In this document: in pieces, positions 17,847-27,265 of the stretch
How the letters are laid out: the number at the start of each line of letters is the position of its first letter
How positions within the stretch are numbered: the stretch's first letter is position 1
Origin: Mycolicibacterium thermoresistibile
Lineage (GTDB): Bacteria > Actinomycetota > Actinomycetes > Mycobacteriales > Mycobacteriaceae
Assembly: GCF_900187065.1 (NCBI RefSeq)
Contig: NZ_LT906483.1
Span: forward strand, 3,472,001 to 3,536,000
Direction of reading: 5' to 3'
DNA length: 64,000 nucleotides
Notes under the pieces: model-generated
Seen by the model: the letters and a program-made list of their open reading frames with translations, nothing else
Told to the model about the DNA's origin: nothing
Database searches by the model: none
Position numbers and translations under genes: made by a program

Positions 17847-18430
17847 TGGGCGTTCACAATCGATTGCCGGGCCAGTTCCTTGGCGACCTCACACGGATCG
17901 GTGGGCGGCCGGTTCACATAGCTCACCGACCATTCGATGAAGTCGTCATCGAACTGGATGCCCACCTCGCACAGGTTCACCGTGCCCAGCAGCGGGCTCT
18001 CGTTGATTCCGATGAAGCCTTCGTGGCCCTCGATGGTGATGTCCTCGACGCTGGTCCGGGACAGCTCCATGGTCTTGCGCTCACGGCCGATCGGGCTGCC
18101 TCGGAAGTGGGTGAACGAGAAGTGCGGCCCCATGATGCCGCCGTTCACCAGCCACTGGCATCCGACCGAGGTGGTGGCGGTGTTGACCAGCCCGCTGATC
18201 TGGGTCACCTCCATGATCGTCTCGTCGCTGATCCCCCCGCATTGTGGGAAGAACGGGCCGTGGGTCACCTCCCCGCCCCCGTCGCCGGGTTGCTGGGCCT
18301 CCGGTGACGACGACGGTTCGGAGCTGTCGCATGCGGCGAGCACCGACACGGCGGCCGCGGCGAGCACGGCCAGGGTCCTGACGGAGGAGGACCTGACATG
18401 CCGGCGGACGGCAGAGCTGCTGCGCTTCAC
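17843..18430 (-). CDS. lprB: DUF3558 lipoprotein LprB
   Basis: A 195-aa predicted lipoprotein with lipobox SVLAAC (cysteine at about 34) after an Arg-rich N-terminus, then a Ser/Pro linker and a DUF3558 domain with conserved Cys (PQCGG, VGCQW, LCEVG, DPCEV). The start was set to the GTG at 18430 because TACAGT lies exactly 7 nt upstream; a TTG at 18463 would extend the frame but has no support. It is first in a two-gene lipoprotein operon with lprC, and divergent from the ABC exporter genes. Confidence 0.85.
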   Translation of the reverse strand: MKRSSSAVRRHVRSSSVRTLAVLAAAAVSVLAACDSSEPSSSPEAQQPGDGGGEVTHGPFFPQCGGISDETIMEVTQISGLVNTATTSVGCQWLVNGGIMGPHFSFTHFRGSPIGRERKTMELSRTSVEDITIEGHEGFIGINESPLLGTVNLCEVGIQFDDDFIEWSVSYVNRPPTDPCEVAKELARQSIVNAQ

Positions 18431-18437
18431 GTCATGC

Positions 18438-18443
18438 ACTGTA
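18438..18443 (-). promoter_or_regulatory. Leaderless -10 element for lprB
   Basis: On the minus strand TACAGT is followed by 7 nt and then GTG; this decides the lprB start. Confidence 0.5.
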
Positions 18444-18554
18444 GCGGCAGCCGGACCGGCCAACTACCGACACACCGGCTGACCAGCCCGTTCACCGGCC
18501 ATGCCGGGCCGGTCGGTGGCCTCGACACGGCGATGGGTGTGCGACAGTAGCGGG

Positions 18555-20288
18555 ATGCTGTGGGCGCTGTTACGCCGCTTTCTGCGGCCGTACCGGTGGC
18601 TGCTGGTCGTGGTCGCGGTGCTGCAGGTCGTCAGCACCCTGGCCGCGCTGTATCTGCCCACCGTCAACGCCGCGATCATCGACGACGGGGTGGCCCGGGG
18701 CGACACCGTGAGAATCCTGGAACTCGGGGCGGTGATGCTGGCGGTCACCGGGCTGCAGGTGCTCTGCGCGGTCGGGGCGGTCTACTTCGGCTCGCGCGCC
18801 GGCATGGGGTTCGGCCGGGATCTGCGCGGGGCGATCTTCCACCACGTCGTGGGGTTCTCCGCCGAACAGACCGCGCGCTTCGGCGCGCCGTCGCTGCTGA
18901 CCCGCACCACCAACGACGTGCAGCAGATCCAACTGCTGGTGCAGATGACCTGCACGGTTCTGGTGACCGCGCCGATCATGTGTGTCGGCGGGATCGCGAT
19001 GGCGATCCACCTCGACGCCGGGCTGTCCTGGCTGCTGCTGATCAGCGTGCCGGTGCTGGCGCTGGCCAACTACTGGATCGTGTCGCACCTGATGCCGATC
19101 TTCCGCCGCATGCAGCAGTTGATCGACAACATCAACCGGGTGCTGCGCGAACAGCTGTCCGGAGTCCGGGTGATCCGGGCGTTCACCCGCGAACCCGTCG
19201 AGAGGGTCCGGTTCGAAGCGGCCAACCGGGCACTGGCCGACGCCTCGCTCGCGGCGGGCCGCTGGCAGGCGCTGATGCTGCCGGCGACCACCCTGGTCAT
19301 CAACGTGTCCAGTGTGGCGTTGGTGTGGTTCGGCGGCCTGCGCATCGACGCCGGCCAGATGCAGGTCGGGGTGCTGATCGCGTTCCTGTCGTACTTCATG
19401 CAGATCCTGATGGCCGTGGTGATGGCCACCTTCATGCTGATGATCTTCCCGCGCGCCTCGGTGTGCGCCGAACGGATCACCGAGGTGCTCGACACCCCGC
19501 CGGCGATCGTGGTCCCGCCGCAGCCCGCCCGACCGGACGCCATCGCCGGAACGGTGCAGTTCGACGCGGCGACGTTCAGTTATCCGGGAGCGGATCGCCC
19601 GGTGCTGCAGGACATCTCACTGACCGCGACACCGGGAACGACCACCGCGATCGTCGGGTCCACCGGGTCGGGGAAGTCGACACTGCTGTCGCTGATCTGC
19701 CGGCTCTACGATGTGACCGCCGGCGCGGTGCGGGTCGACGGGATCGACGTCCGCGACTACGACATCGAACGGCTGTGGCAGGCGATCGGGCTGGTGCCGC
19801 AGCGGGGCTACCTGTTCTCCGGCACGGTGGCCGACAACCTGCGCTTCGGCAAGGCCGACGCGACCGAGGACGAGATGTGGCAGGCGTTGGAGGTGGCGGC
19901 CGCCGACGGTTTCATCCGCGCCCATCCGGACAGGCTGGCGATGCCGGTCGCCCAGGGCGGTGTCAACTTCTCGGGCGGGCAGCGGCAGCGGTTGGCGATC
20001 GCGCGGGCCGTCATCCGCCGGCCGGCGATCTACCTGTTCGACGACTCGTTCTCGGCGCTGGACGTCCACACCGACGCCCGGGTGCGCGCCGCACTGCGCA
20101 CCGTGGCCGCCGACTCGACGGTGATCATGGTGTCGCAACGGATCTCGACGGCGGCCCAGGCCGATCAGGTGGTCGTCATCGAGGACGGGACGGTGGTCGG
20201 GATCGGAACCCACGAGTCGCTGTCGAGGAGCTGCCCGACCTATGCCGAGTTCGCCGAATCACAGACGTTGACCGGGGCGCAACCGTGA
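18555..20288 (+). CDS. ABC exporter half-transporter, degenerate-site subunit
   Basis: A 577-aa membrane-ATPase fusion matching Rv1273c. Six membrane helices (about 15-300) precede the ATPase domain with Walker [10 protein letters not shown] and signature FSGGQRQR. Walker B reads [12 protein letters not shown]: Asp replaces the catalytic Glu. In heterodimeric exporters such as TM287/288 this marks the non-hydrolysing site. The partner gene follows with a GTGA overlap. The start at 18555 (MLWALLRRF) drops a short upstream extension. Substrate unknown; multidrug or lipid export is the family guess. Confidence 0.9.
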   Translation: MLWALLRRFLRPYRWLLVVVAVLQVVSTLAALYLPTVNAAIIDDGVARGDTVRILELGAVMLAVTGLQVLCAVGAVYFGSRAGMGFGRDLRGAIFHHVVGFSAEQTARFGAPSLLTRTTNDVQQIQLLVQMTCTVLVTAPIMCVGGIAMAIHLDAGLSWLLLISVPVLALANYWIVSHLMPIFRRMQQLIDNINRVLREQLSGVRVIRAFTREPVERVRFEAANRALADASLAAGRWQALMLPATTLVINVSSVALVWFGGLRIDAGQMQVGVLIAFLSYFMQILMAVVMATFMLMIFPRASVCAERITEVLDTPPAIVVPPQPARPDAIAGTVQFDAATFSYPGADRPVLQDISLTATPGTTTAIVGSTGSGKSTLLSLICRLYDVTAGAVRVDGIDVRDYDIERLWQAIGLVPQRGYLFSGTVADNLRFGKADATEDEMWQALEVAAADGFIRAHPDRLAMPVAQGGVNFSGGQRQRLAIARAVIRRPAIYLFDDSFSALDVHTDARVRAALRTVAADSTVIMVSQRISTAAQADQVVVIEDGTVVGIGTHESLSRSCPTYAEFAESQTLTGAQP

Positions 20289-22180
20289 CCGGGCCGATGA
20301 ACCGCCCGCTGCGCGGGGTGGTACAGGCCCCGACCGAACGGTCAAGCGACTTCACCGGAACCGCGCTGCGGCTGGTCAGACGTCTTGCTCCGCAACGAGG
20401 CCCGGCGCTGCTGGTCGTGCTGCTGGGCATCGGAGGCATCGCGATCGGGGTGATCGGCCCCCGGATCCTCGGCCACGCCACCGATCTGCTGTTCAACGGG
20501 GTGATCGGGCGGCAGCTGCCCGCCGGGATCACCAAGGAGCAGGCGGTCGAGGCGGCGCGCGCCCGTGGCGACTCCACCTTCGCCGACATGGTGTCCGCGA
20601 TGGACGTGGTGCCCGGTCAGGGCGTGGACTTCGGCGCGGTCGCCCGCACCCTGCTGGTGGCGCTGGGTTTGTATCTGCTCGCCGCGGTGCTGGTCTGGCT
20701 GCAGTTCCGGGTCCTCAACGTCACGGTGCAGCGCACCATCATGACGCTGCGTGCCGAGGTCGAGGACAAGGTGCACCGTCTCCCGCTGTCCTACTTCGAC
20801 TCCCGGCGGCGTGGTGAGGTGCTCAGCCGGGTCACCAACGACGTGGACAACATCGCCACGTCGTTGTCGATGACGATCAGCCAACTGCTCACGTCGTTGC
20901 TGACGTTGGTCGCGGTGCTGGTGATGATGGTGACCATCTCACCGTTGCTGGCGCTGATCACCGTGCTCACCGTCCCCCTGTCGTTGTGGGCGACCCGGAC
21001 GATCGCCCGCCGCTCACAACGGATGTTCGTCGCGCAGTGGCGCAACACCGGCCGGCTCAACGCCCACATCGAGGAGACCTACAGCGGTTTCACCGTCGTC
21101 AAGACCTACGGCCACCGCGCCCACGCCGAGGATCAGTTCCGGGCCCTCAACGCCGAGGTGTACCGGTCCGGTTTCGGCGCCCAGTTCTTCTCCGGTCTGG
21201 TCGGTCCCGTCACCGGATTCATCGGCAACCTGAGCTTCGTCGCGGTCGCGGTGGTGGGCGGGCTGCAGGTGGCCACCGGCCAGGTCACCCTGGGCAGCAT
21301 CCAGGCGTTCATCCAGTACGTGCGCCAGTTCAATCAGCCGCTGACCCAGGTCGCCGGCATGTACAACACGCTGCAGTCCGGGGTGGCCAGCGCCGAGCGG
21401 GTGTTCGAACTGCTCGACGCCGACGAGGAGTCGGCGGAGCCCGACGTCGAGCTGCCCGCCGGACCGGGCCGGGTGGAGTTCGACCGGGTGAGCTTCGGCT
21501 ACCGGCCCGACCGGCCGGTGATCCACGATCTGTCGCTGGTCGCCGAACCGGGCAGCACGGTGGCGATCGTGGGGCCCACCGGCGCGGGCAAGACCACGCT
21601 GGTGAATCTGCTGATGCGGTTCTACGAGGTCGATTCCGGTCGCATCCTGATCGACGGGACCGACATCTCGACGGTGAGCCGCCGGTCGCTGCGGTCCCGG
21701 ATCGGGATGGTGCTGCAGGACACCTGGTTGTTCGGCGGGACGATCTACGACAACATCGCCTATGGCCGGCCGGACGCCACCGAGGAGGAGGTGCTGGCCG
21801 CTGCCCGCGCCGCCTACGTCGACCGGTTCGTGCACACCCTGCCCGACGGCTACGCGACCCGGATCAGCGACGACGGTGGGGCCATCAGCGCCGGCGAGAA
21901 GCAGCTCATCACCATCGCGCGGGCGTTCCTGGCCCGCCCGCAACTGTTGATCCTCGATGAGGCGACCAGCTCGGTGGACACCCGCACCGAAGTGCTGATC
22001 CAGCATGCGATGACCGAGTTACGGCGGGACCGAACGAGTTTCATCATCGCGCACCGGTTGTCGACCGTCCGCGACGCCGATCTGATCCTGGTTCTCGAGG
22101 AGGGCCGCATCGTCGAACGGGGCAGCCACGACGAGTTGATGGCCCGCCGCGGCGAATACTGGGCCATGACCCAGGCCTGA
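20285..22180 (+). CDS. ABC exporter half-transporter, catalytic-site subunit
   Basis: A 631-aa partner of the preceding protein, matching Rv1272c in length. After an N-terminal extension come six membrane helices with a large loop between helices 1 and 2 (about 65-115), then the ATPase domain with Walker [10 protein letters not shown] and Walker [13 protein letters not shown] carrying the catalytic Glu. Its signature motif is ISAGEKQ in place of LSGGQ. Together with the Asp in the partner Walker B, these changes leave one working and one degenerate ATP site, as expected of an obligate heterodimer. It starts GTG, overlapping the previous stop; an ATG four codons later is an alternative. Confidence 0.92.
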   Translation: MTGPMNRPLRGVVQAPTERSSDFTGTALRLVRRLAPQRGPALLVVLLGIGGIAIGVIGPRILGHATDLLFNGVIGRQLPAGITKEQAVEAARARGDSTFADMVSAMDVVPGQGVDFGAVARTLLVALGLYLLAAVLVWLQFRVLNVTVQRTIMTLRAEVEDKVHRLPLSYFDSRRRGEVLSRVTNDVDNIATSLSMTISQLLTSLLTLVAVLVMMVTISPLLALITVLTVPLSLWATRTIARRSQRMFVAQWRNTGRLNAHIEETYSGFTVVKTYGHRAHAEDQFRALNAEVYRSGFGAQFFSGLVGPVTGFIGNLSFVAVAVVGGLQVATGQVTLGSIQAFIQYVRQFNQPLTQVAGMYNTLQSGVASAERVFELLDADEESAEPDVELPAGPGRVEFDRVSFGYRPDRPVIHDLSLVAEPGSTVAIVGPTGAGKTTLVNLLMRFYEVDSGRILIDGTDISTVSRRSLRSRIGMVLQDTWLFGGTIYDNIAYGRPDATEEEVLAAARAAYVDRFVHTLPDGYATRISDDGGAISAGEKQLITIARAFLARPQLLILDEATSSVDTRTEVLIQHAMTELRRDRTSFIIAHRLSTVRDADLILVLEEGRIVERGSHDELMARRGEYWAMTQA

Positions 22181-22214
22181 ACCGGATTTCGGCCCGGCGG
22201 CACGGGTGACCGCC

Positions 22215-22220
22215 TATCGT
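22215..22220 (+). promoter_or_regulatory. Leaderless -10 element for the molybdopterin oxidoreductase
   Basis: TATCGT lies 7 nt upstream of the ATG at 22228, with no ribosome-binding site between. Confidence 0.5.
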
Positions 22221-22227
22221 CGGCGCC

Positions 22228-24390
22228 ATGACCACCGTGCACACCTTCTGCCGGTACTGTCTGGCCGCGTGCGGCGTCGAGGTCACCGTCGAGGACAACC
22301 GGGTCGTCAATATCTCCGCGGACAGGGCCAATCCGCACACCTGGCACGATTTCTGCGCGAAGGGCCGCACCGCCCACCAGGTCGTCGAGCATCCGCGGCG
22401 CATCCTGGCCCCCATGCGCCGGGTGGGCGACCGCTATGTCGAGGCCGACTGGGACGAGGCGATCACCGACATCGCGACCCGGTTGAACGCGCTCATCGAC
22501 GCCGACGGCCCGGACGCGATCGGTTTGTACTACGGCAACCCTACCGGCTATTCGACGTCCAACCTCATCTTCATGAACGCGTGGCTGGACGCCGTCGGCA
22601 CCAACAACCGCTACGCCGTCGGGTCGGTCGACCAGAACGCCCTGCACGTGGTCGCCGAGGCCATGTACGGCTCGCCGATCATGGTTCCCGTCTCCGATGT
22701 CGACAACTGTGACTACTTCCTGATCGTCGGCGCCAATCCGGCGGTGAGCGCGTGGAACTGGGTTGAGTCGGTCCCCGACGGCTGGCGGCGCGCGCTACGC
22801 CGCCAGCGGGCCGGGGCCACGATCGTCGTCGTCGATCCGATACGCACCGAGACCGCCGACCGGGCCGACATCCACCTGGCGGTGCGGCCTGGTCAGGATT
22901 GGGCGCTGCTGCTGGCCATGGTGAAGATCATCCTGGACGAGGGGCTCGAACACCGCGGCGACTGCACCGAGCTGGCCACCGGGGTGCCGCGGCTGCGCGA
23001 GCTGGTGGCCGCCGCCGACCTTGACGACCTCGCCGCGCGGTGCGATGTCCCCAGAACCCAGATCGAGCGGGTGGCACGTGGTTTCGCCACCGCCCGCACC
23101 GCGATGGCGGTGACCCGCACGGGGGTGTCACTGCATGCGACGGGCACCGTCGGTGAGTGGCTCGGCCACGTCCTCAACGTGATCACCGGGCGCATGGACC
23201 GTCCCGGTGGCCGGCGTTTCGAACGCGGTTATGTCGACGCTCAACGGCTCACCGCCCTGGTCAAGCCCCCGGCCCACCGCAGCCGGGTGCACGGCCGCCC
23301 GATGGTCGCCGGTGCGCACGCCCTGGCCGAGTTGCCGGACGAGATCACCACACCCGGCCCGGGCCGGATCCGCGCGCTGGTGATCAACAGTGGCAATCCG
23401 GTGGTTTCCGGCCCGGACGGCGCCCGGCTCGACGCCGCACTGGCACAACTCGACCTGCTGGTCGCCATCGATCTCGTCCAGCGGGAGAGCCACCGCCACG
23501 CGCACTGGCTGCTGCCGGCGGTGCACTGGCTGGAACGCGACGATCTGCTCGCGCTGACCAGCGGCATGCACGACGAGCCTTACGCCCAGTACGGCGTCCG
23601 CGCCGTCGACCCGCCACCGAGAGCCCGTGAGGAGTGGCGGATTTTCGTCGATCTGGCGCTCGCCATGGGCCGGCCGCTGTTCGGTGTTCGCGGCATCAAC
23701 GAGTTCGTCACCGCGACACGGTGGCTGGCACTGCGCACCGGTCGGCCGGGGGTGGCGTTCGGCCCGCACTGGCTGGACCGGCTGATGGTGGCGACGTCGC
23801 GGAAGATCAACGGCCACAGGCTGACATGGCGTGATCTACGAGAGCATCCACATGGGCTGGTGCTGGGTCCACGCGAGTTCGGTCATTTCCGCTCGGCGTT
23901 GCGAACCCCCGACAAGAAGGTGCACACCGCGCCGCCGGAGTTCATCGCCCGGGTCCGTGAACTCCTTGCCGAACCGCACCCGCAGGCTCCTCCCGGCTAC
24001 CCGTTCGTCCTCGGCAACCGCCGGCGGCGGCACTCGATGAACTCGTGGCTCAACGAACTACCCGACCTGCATCCCGGCGGCAGGCAGAACACCGCGATCC
24101 TGCACCCCGACGACGCGGCAACGCTCGGCATCGCCGACGGGGACCGGGTGCGGCTGTCCTCCCCGGTGGGTGTGGTCGAAGCTGAGGCTAACCTCAGCGA
24201 CCGACCACGGCGCGGACTGGTGATCCTCGATCACGGCTGGGGGTCAAGAGTTTTCGATCCATCCGGGCACCATCCGCCGCAGTCCTACGGCGTCAATCGC
24301 AACCTTCTGGTCGATGCGTCGATCGACCCGCTGTCGCAGACGTCGACGCTGGGCACCGCGAACGTGGCTATCGAGCGATCAGGGGCGTAG
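22228..24390 (+). CDS. Molybdopterin-dependent oxidoreductase with 4Fe-4S cluster
   Basis: A 720-aa DMSO-reductase-superfamily protein. The N-terminus has the cluster motif C8-x2-C11-x3-C15-x27-C43. The central domains bind bis-MGD (SGNPVVSGP region), and the C-terminal cap has the molydop-binding pattern (NTAILHPDDAATLGIADGDRVR, then HGWGSRVFDP). In the active-site loop GSVDQNALHVV there is no Cys or Sec where formate dehydrogenases and nitrate reductases place the Mo ligand, so Asp, Ser or no protein ligand is possible. There are no neighbouring redox subunits and no twin-arginine signal, so it is probably cytoplasmic. The substrate cannot be predicted. Confidence 0.88.
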   Translation: MTTVHTFCRYCLAACGVEVTVEDNRVVNISADRANPHTWHDFCAKGRTAHQVVEHPRRILAPMRRVGDRYVEADWDEAITDIATRLNALIDADGPDAIGLYYGNPTGYSTSNLIFMNAWLDAVGTNNRYAVGSVDQNALHVVAEAMYGSPIMVPVSDVDNCDYFLIVGANPAVSAWNWVESVPDGWRRALRRQRAGATIVVVDPIRTETADRADIHLAVRPGQDWALLLAMVKIILDEGLEHRGDCTELATGVPRLRELVAAADLDDLAARCDVPRTQIERVARGFATARTAMAVTRTGVSLHATGTVGEWLGHVLNVITGRMDRPGGRRFERGYVDAQRLTALVKPPAHRSRVHGRPMVAGAHALAELPDEITTPGPGRIRALVINSGNPVVSGPDGARLDAALAQLDLLVAIDLVQRESHRHAHWLLPAVHWLERDDLLALTSGMHDEPYAQYGVRAVDPPPRAREEWRIFVDLALAMGRPLFGVRGINEFVTATRWLALRTGRPGVAFGPHWLDRLMVATSRKINGHRLTWRDLREHPHGLVLGPREFGHFRSALRTPDKKVHTAPPEFIARVRELLAEPHPQAPPGYPFVLGNRRRRHSMNSWLNELPDLHPGGRQNTAILHPDDAATLGIADGDRVRLSSPVGVVEAEANLSDRPRRGLVILDHGWGSRVFDPSGHHPPQSYGVNRNLLVDASIDPLSQTSTLGTANVAIERSGA

Positions 24391-24433
24391 AGTCGATTCC
24401 AGCCGTCCCAGCGACGTGACGGTAGGAGTTCAG

Positions 24434-24769
24434 ATGATCAGGAATCGAAACCGCGCACTCGGTTTGCTGGCGTTCACCGCGGCAGCTGGGGCAGGACTCG
24501 CGGCGCCCACGCTCATCGGGGCGGAAGCAGTTCCGGAGGAACGCCGAATCGAGGAACGCCGAATTCTGGCGCAGCCCTGTATCAATGGCATCGTTCCGGG
24601 TAATCCCTATGTCAAGAACTGCAGCGCGCCCAAGACCGGTCCGCGAATCCGGGGTCAGGCGCCCGATGCGGCGGCGATCATCGCCTGCCGCGGCATTCCG
24701 GGCTGTCTGGCGTACTACGTGAACTATCCGGGCCGAACCGTCTGGGGCCCGGCCACCCCGCGGCCGTGA
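24434..24769 (+). CDS. Small secreted cysteine-containing protein
   Basis: A 111-aa protein with a signal peptide (basic MIRNRNR, then hydrophobic ALGLLAFTAAAGAGLAAPTLIGAEA). A charged duplication EERRIEERRI follows, and the mature part has four cysteines (QPC, KNC, IACR, PGC) that could form two disulfides. The ATG has AGGAG 6 nt upstream. TAGAGT near 24388 is a plausible -10. It has no recognised domain and lies 43 bp after the molybdopterin enzyme; no functional link is evident. Confidence 0.75.
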   Translation: MIRNRNRALGLLAFTAAAGAGLAAPTLIGAEAVPEERRIEERRILAQPCINGIVPGNPYVKNCSAPKTGPRIRGQAPDAAAIIACRGIPGCLAYYVNYPGRTVWGPATPRP

Positions 24770-24779
24770 TGGGTCAGAC

Positions 24780-25337
24780 CTAGAGTTGCGGACCCTCGGC
24801 GCGTAATTCATCCACCGCAGCCATCGCCTCGCGCAGCCTGCTCAGCCACTCGTCGGTGTGTTCGCCGACGAGTCGGACACACCAGGCCAGAGCGTCGGCG
24901 CGGGAGCGGGCGACCCCGGCGTCCACCAGGGTGTCGAGCACCTGCCGTTCGGGCTGCCGGAGCCGGGTCATCACCGGTACCGCCAAGTGGGTGAACAGGA
25001 TTCGCTTGGGATGGGGATCGGCGGCGTATTCGACGCCCCAGGCCACCTTGCGACCGTACCGGTCTTCGGCTTCATCGGCGATCCGCATCCGGTCTGCGCG
25101 GGTCTCCTCCCGGAACCTGGCCACCCGGCCGGTCGCACGCGCGTCACCGTCCGCGCCGGAACCGTCGACGTCCGGAAGCCGCCCGATGACGGTGATCTCC
25201 TCCCGGTCGACGATCACAGTCGGATCGCCGGTGAACCATCCGTCGGGGATACGGCCGGCGAACCAGTCCGCGGCGTCGTCGGCATCGGGACGTGAGCTCT
25301 GTTGCCAGCCCACGGACCGGCGGTGCATTCGTCGCAT
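24780..25337 (-). CDS. Conserved hypothetical protein, possible DNA-binding C-terminal region
   Basis: A 185-aa hydrophilic protein without signal or membrane segments. The N-terminal half contains GRIPDGWFTGDPTVIVDREEITVIGRLP, here split by a Gly/Asp-rich insert (VDGSGADGDARATG). The C-terminal half is helical and includes ARSRADALAWCVRLVGEH, which resembles a ribbon-helix-helix helix pair. I do not recognise the family with certainty. Two perfect 8-bp direct repeats at 25336-25351 between the likely promoter and start suggest possible autoregulation. It is convergent with the small secreted protein gene. Confidence 0.7.
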   Translation of the reverse strand: MRRMHRRSVGWQQSSRPDADDAADWFAGRIPDGWFTGDPTVIVDREEITVIGRLPDVDGSGADGDARATGRVARFREETRADRMRIADEAEDRYGRKVAWGVEYAADPHPKRILFTHLAVPVMTRLRQPERQVLDTLVDAGVARSRADALAWCVRLVGEHTDEWLSRLREAMAAVDELRAEGPQL

Positions 25338-25357
25338 GATTACATGATTACAACGTA
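25336..25357 (-). promoter_or_regulatory. Tandem ATGATTAC repeats and -10 upstream of the hypothetical gene
   Basis: ATGATTAC occurs twice back-to-back (25336-25343 and 25344-25351), overlapping the start codon. On the minus strand TACGTT (25352-25357) immediately precedes them as a plausible -10. The direct-repeat arrangement over the transcription start suits an autoregulatory operator. Confidence 0.45.
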
Positions 25358-25411
25358 AGAACCCTTACCCAGGTGCGTTCGCTATCGGTGAACGCTGCCG
25401 CAGGGGTCCGG

Positions 25412-25615
25412 CTAGCGGCGCCGTAGCAGCGCGGCCCCGCCGGCCACCAGCAGCACGATCAGCACCAGAGCCGCCCAACCCGCTCCGGCCAGCCACCACA
25501 CCAGCACCAACGCCGCGATGACCGGCGAGGTCGCGAACAACACCATGCCCGGATGCTGTTTCAACACCGCCAGCGCGCCGCGTGCCCGGTTCCGGTCGAT
25601 CTGATTTCCCGCCAT
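25412..25615 (-). CDS. Small membrane protein with two helices
   Basis: A 67-aa protein with a short polar N-terminus (MAGNQIDRNRARGALAVLKQH), then two membrane segments (about 24-40 and 43-62) and a basic LLRRR tail. No domain is recognised; function unknown. The start at 25615 was chosen because the frame upstream is polar and unsupported; no convincing ribosome-binding site is visible. It sits alone between the hypothetical gene and the TetR regulator. Confidence 0.6.
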   Translation of the reverse strand: MAGNQIDRNRARGALAVLKQHPGMVLFATSPVIAALVLVWWLAGAGWAALVLIVLLVAGGAALLRRR

Positions 25616-25723
25616 GGCCCCAGCATGCCAGCGCGCCGCCGGCTCGTTACCGTGATCGTGCAACCCCCGGAAGGGATCCAGCCCTCGGAGGGGATGAACG
25701 TCACCACTCGGTGCGGGCGGGCG

Positions 25724-26317
25724 TCAGTCCGCCGACCCGGAGCACAGCAGGGTGAGCTCGTCGACCACCGCATCCAGCGCCGCCGGATCACGCCGCGCCT
25801 GCGCCAGCACCAGCGCACCCTCCATCGCGGTGAGGATCAGCACCGCCACCGAGTTCGCGCGCCGCCGGGCCATCCCGTCGGACACCAGCTTGTCCGAGAT
25901 CAATCCGGTCAGGTCCGCGAAGGCGACGCCGGCGACATCGCGGGCGGCACGTTCGGTGCCCAGCGCCGCCGCGACGATCGGGCAACCGACGGCGTAATCA
26001 CCGGCCTCCAGCCCGTCGCGCCACACCCCCACCAACTCCCGCAGCGCGGTGGGCAGGTCGGCGGCCTCGTCGAGCACGCGGGCCACTCGTTCGGTCAGCT
26101 GGGCGGCCGCCGTGCGGGTGGCCTCCTCGATGAGCTGCGCCTTACCGGCCGGGAAGTGGTGGTAGATCGATCCGCGTGGGGCTCCGCTGTCGGCCAGGAC
26201 GTCGGCGAACGACGTCGCCGCGACCCCCTGGCGACGCATCAGGGCCACGGCGCTGCGCAGCATCGCCGCGCGCGGACCGCTCTGCGGATCTCGGCGCCGG
26301 GTCACCTCCACCCCCAT
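25724..26317 (-). CDS. TetR-family transcriptional repressor (LmrA/YxaF type)
   Basis: A 197-aa regulator. The helix-turn-helix lies at about residues 35-62 (TSFADVLADSGAPRGSIYHHFPAGKAQL), and the C-terminal ligand domain contains GCPIVAAALGTER, typical of the LmrA/YxaF subgroup. It is divergent from a thioesterase gene, with a perfect 8-4-8 palindrome at 26340-26359 between them, so it probably represses itself and the thioesterase in response to an acyl or aromatic ligand. Confidence 0.92.
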   Translation of the reverse strand: MGVEVTRRRDPQSGPRAAMLRSAVALMRRQGVAATSFADVLADSGAPRGSIYHHFPAGKAQLIEEATRTAAAQLTERVARVLDEAADLPTALRELVGVWRDGLEAGDYAVGCPIVAAALGTERAARDVAGVAFADLTGLISDKLVSDGMARRRANSVAVLILTAMEGALVLAQARRDPAALDAVVDELTLLCSGSAD

Positions 26318-26339
26318 CCGTCGTGTCCACCGATCTGCC

Positions 26340-26363
26340 TATGTATGATGCCATACATAATTT
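26340..26363. promoter_or_regulatory. TetR operator: 8-4-8 perfect palindrome overlapping a -10 element
   Basis: TATGTATG (26340-26347), spacer ATGC, then CATACATA (26352-26359) form a perfect inverted repeat in the 87-bp divergent gap. A plus-strand -10 candidate, TAATTT (26358-26363), overlaps its right arm, so bound repressor would block the thioesterase promoter. The AT-rich site stands out in the surrounding high-GC sequence. Confidence 0.8.
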
Positions 26364-26404
26364 CAGTTCGCGGCCGTTGCCGGCCGATCGCTTCGAGGAG
26401 TGCC

Positions 26405-27214
26405 ATGACGGATCTCTCGGCTCCGCCGCACCCGTTCGACAGCGCCGTCGGGCTGAGCCCGGCACTGCGCGGCCGCACCCGCCCGGAGTACGCGAACATG
26501 GTGGGCCCGTTCGGCGGTATCACCGCCGCGACGCTGGTCCGCGCTCTCGAACAACATCCCGACCGGCTCGGCGATCCGCTGGCGATCACCGTGAACTACC
26601 TGGCCCCGCTGGTGGACGGCGAATTCGACGTCACCGCCCGCGCGGTGCGTACCAATCGCACCAATCAGCATTGGCTGCTGGAACTGTCCCAGGACGGCAC
26701 GGTGACCACCACCGCGTCCGCGGTGACCGGCCTGCGCCGCGACACCTGGGCCGACACCGAGATCTCCCCGCCCACCGCGCCTGACCCCGAAGACGTCGCG
26801 GTGCAGGAATTCCCCGAGTTCATCGCGTGGGCGCGCAACTACGAGATGCGGTTCGTGCGCGGCGCGATCCCGACCGAAGAGGCCGTCGAACAACCGGATT
26901 CCACCTCGACGCTGTGGGTACGGGACGCTCCGCCGCGTCCGCTGGACCATCCGGCGCTGACCGCGCTGTGTGATGTGTTCACACCACGGGTGTTCCTGCG
27001 TCGCGGCCGGGCCATGCCGGCGAGCACCGTCTCGATGACCGTGTACTTCCACGCCGACGCCGCGGAGCTGGCCGAGGTGGGCGAGGACTTCGTCCTGGGC
27101 ACCGCACGCGGCCACCGCTACACCGGCGGACACTTCGATCAGAGCGGTCAGCTGTGGAGCAGAGGCGGCACCCTGCTCGCCACCACGCATCAGCTGGTGT
27201 ACTTCAAGGACTGA
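26405..27214 (+). CDS. Acyl-CoA thioesterase-family protein (double hot-dog)
   Basis: A 269-aa protein. The N-terminal hot-dog half contains [19 protein letters not shown] followed by [14 protein letters not shown]; the C-terminal half contains VSMTVYFHA and ends [16 protein letters not shown], the usual end of TesB-like thioesterases. It is expected to hydrolyse acyl-CoA to free acid and CoA in the cytoplasm. GAG lies just before the ATG at 26405. It is controlled by the adjacent TetR palindrome. Chain-length preference is unknown. Confidence 0.88.
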   Translation: MTDLSAPPHPFDSAVGLSPALRGRTRPEYANMVGPFGGITAATLVRALEQHPDRLGDPLAITVNYLAPLVDGEFDVTARAVRTNRTNQHWLLELSQDGTVTTTASAVTGLRRDTWADTEISPPTAPDPEDVAVQEFPEFIAWARNYEMRFVRGAIPTEEAVEQPDSTSTLWVRDAPPRPLDHPALTALCDVFTPRVFLRRGRAMPASTVSMTVYFHADAAELAEVGEDFVLGTARGHRYTGGHFDQSGQLWSRGGTLLATTHQLVYFKD

Positions 27215-27238
27215 CCGCACACACCGGGCCAGCACCCA

Positions 27239-27259
27239 TACCCCGTATGGGTATAGACT
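27239..27259 (+). promoter_or_regulatory. CsoR/RicR-type copper operator and leaderless -10 for copZ
   Basis: TACCC-CGTAT-GGGTA (27239-27253) fits the TACCC-N5-GGGTA operator described for mycobacterial copper repressors of the CsoR/RicR family. TAGACT (27254-27259) follows directly as the -10, 6 nt before the copZ ATG. Bound repressor would cover the -10/-35 region; copper release would induce copZ-copA. Confidence 0.82.
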
Positions 27260-27265
27260 CGGGGT

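Noticed and set aside
24780-25337. Antitoxin of a toxin-antitoxin pair
   Set aside because: The protein is too long and no toxin gene adjoins; the neighbours are a secreted protein and a membrane protein.
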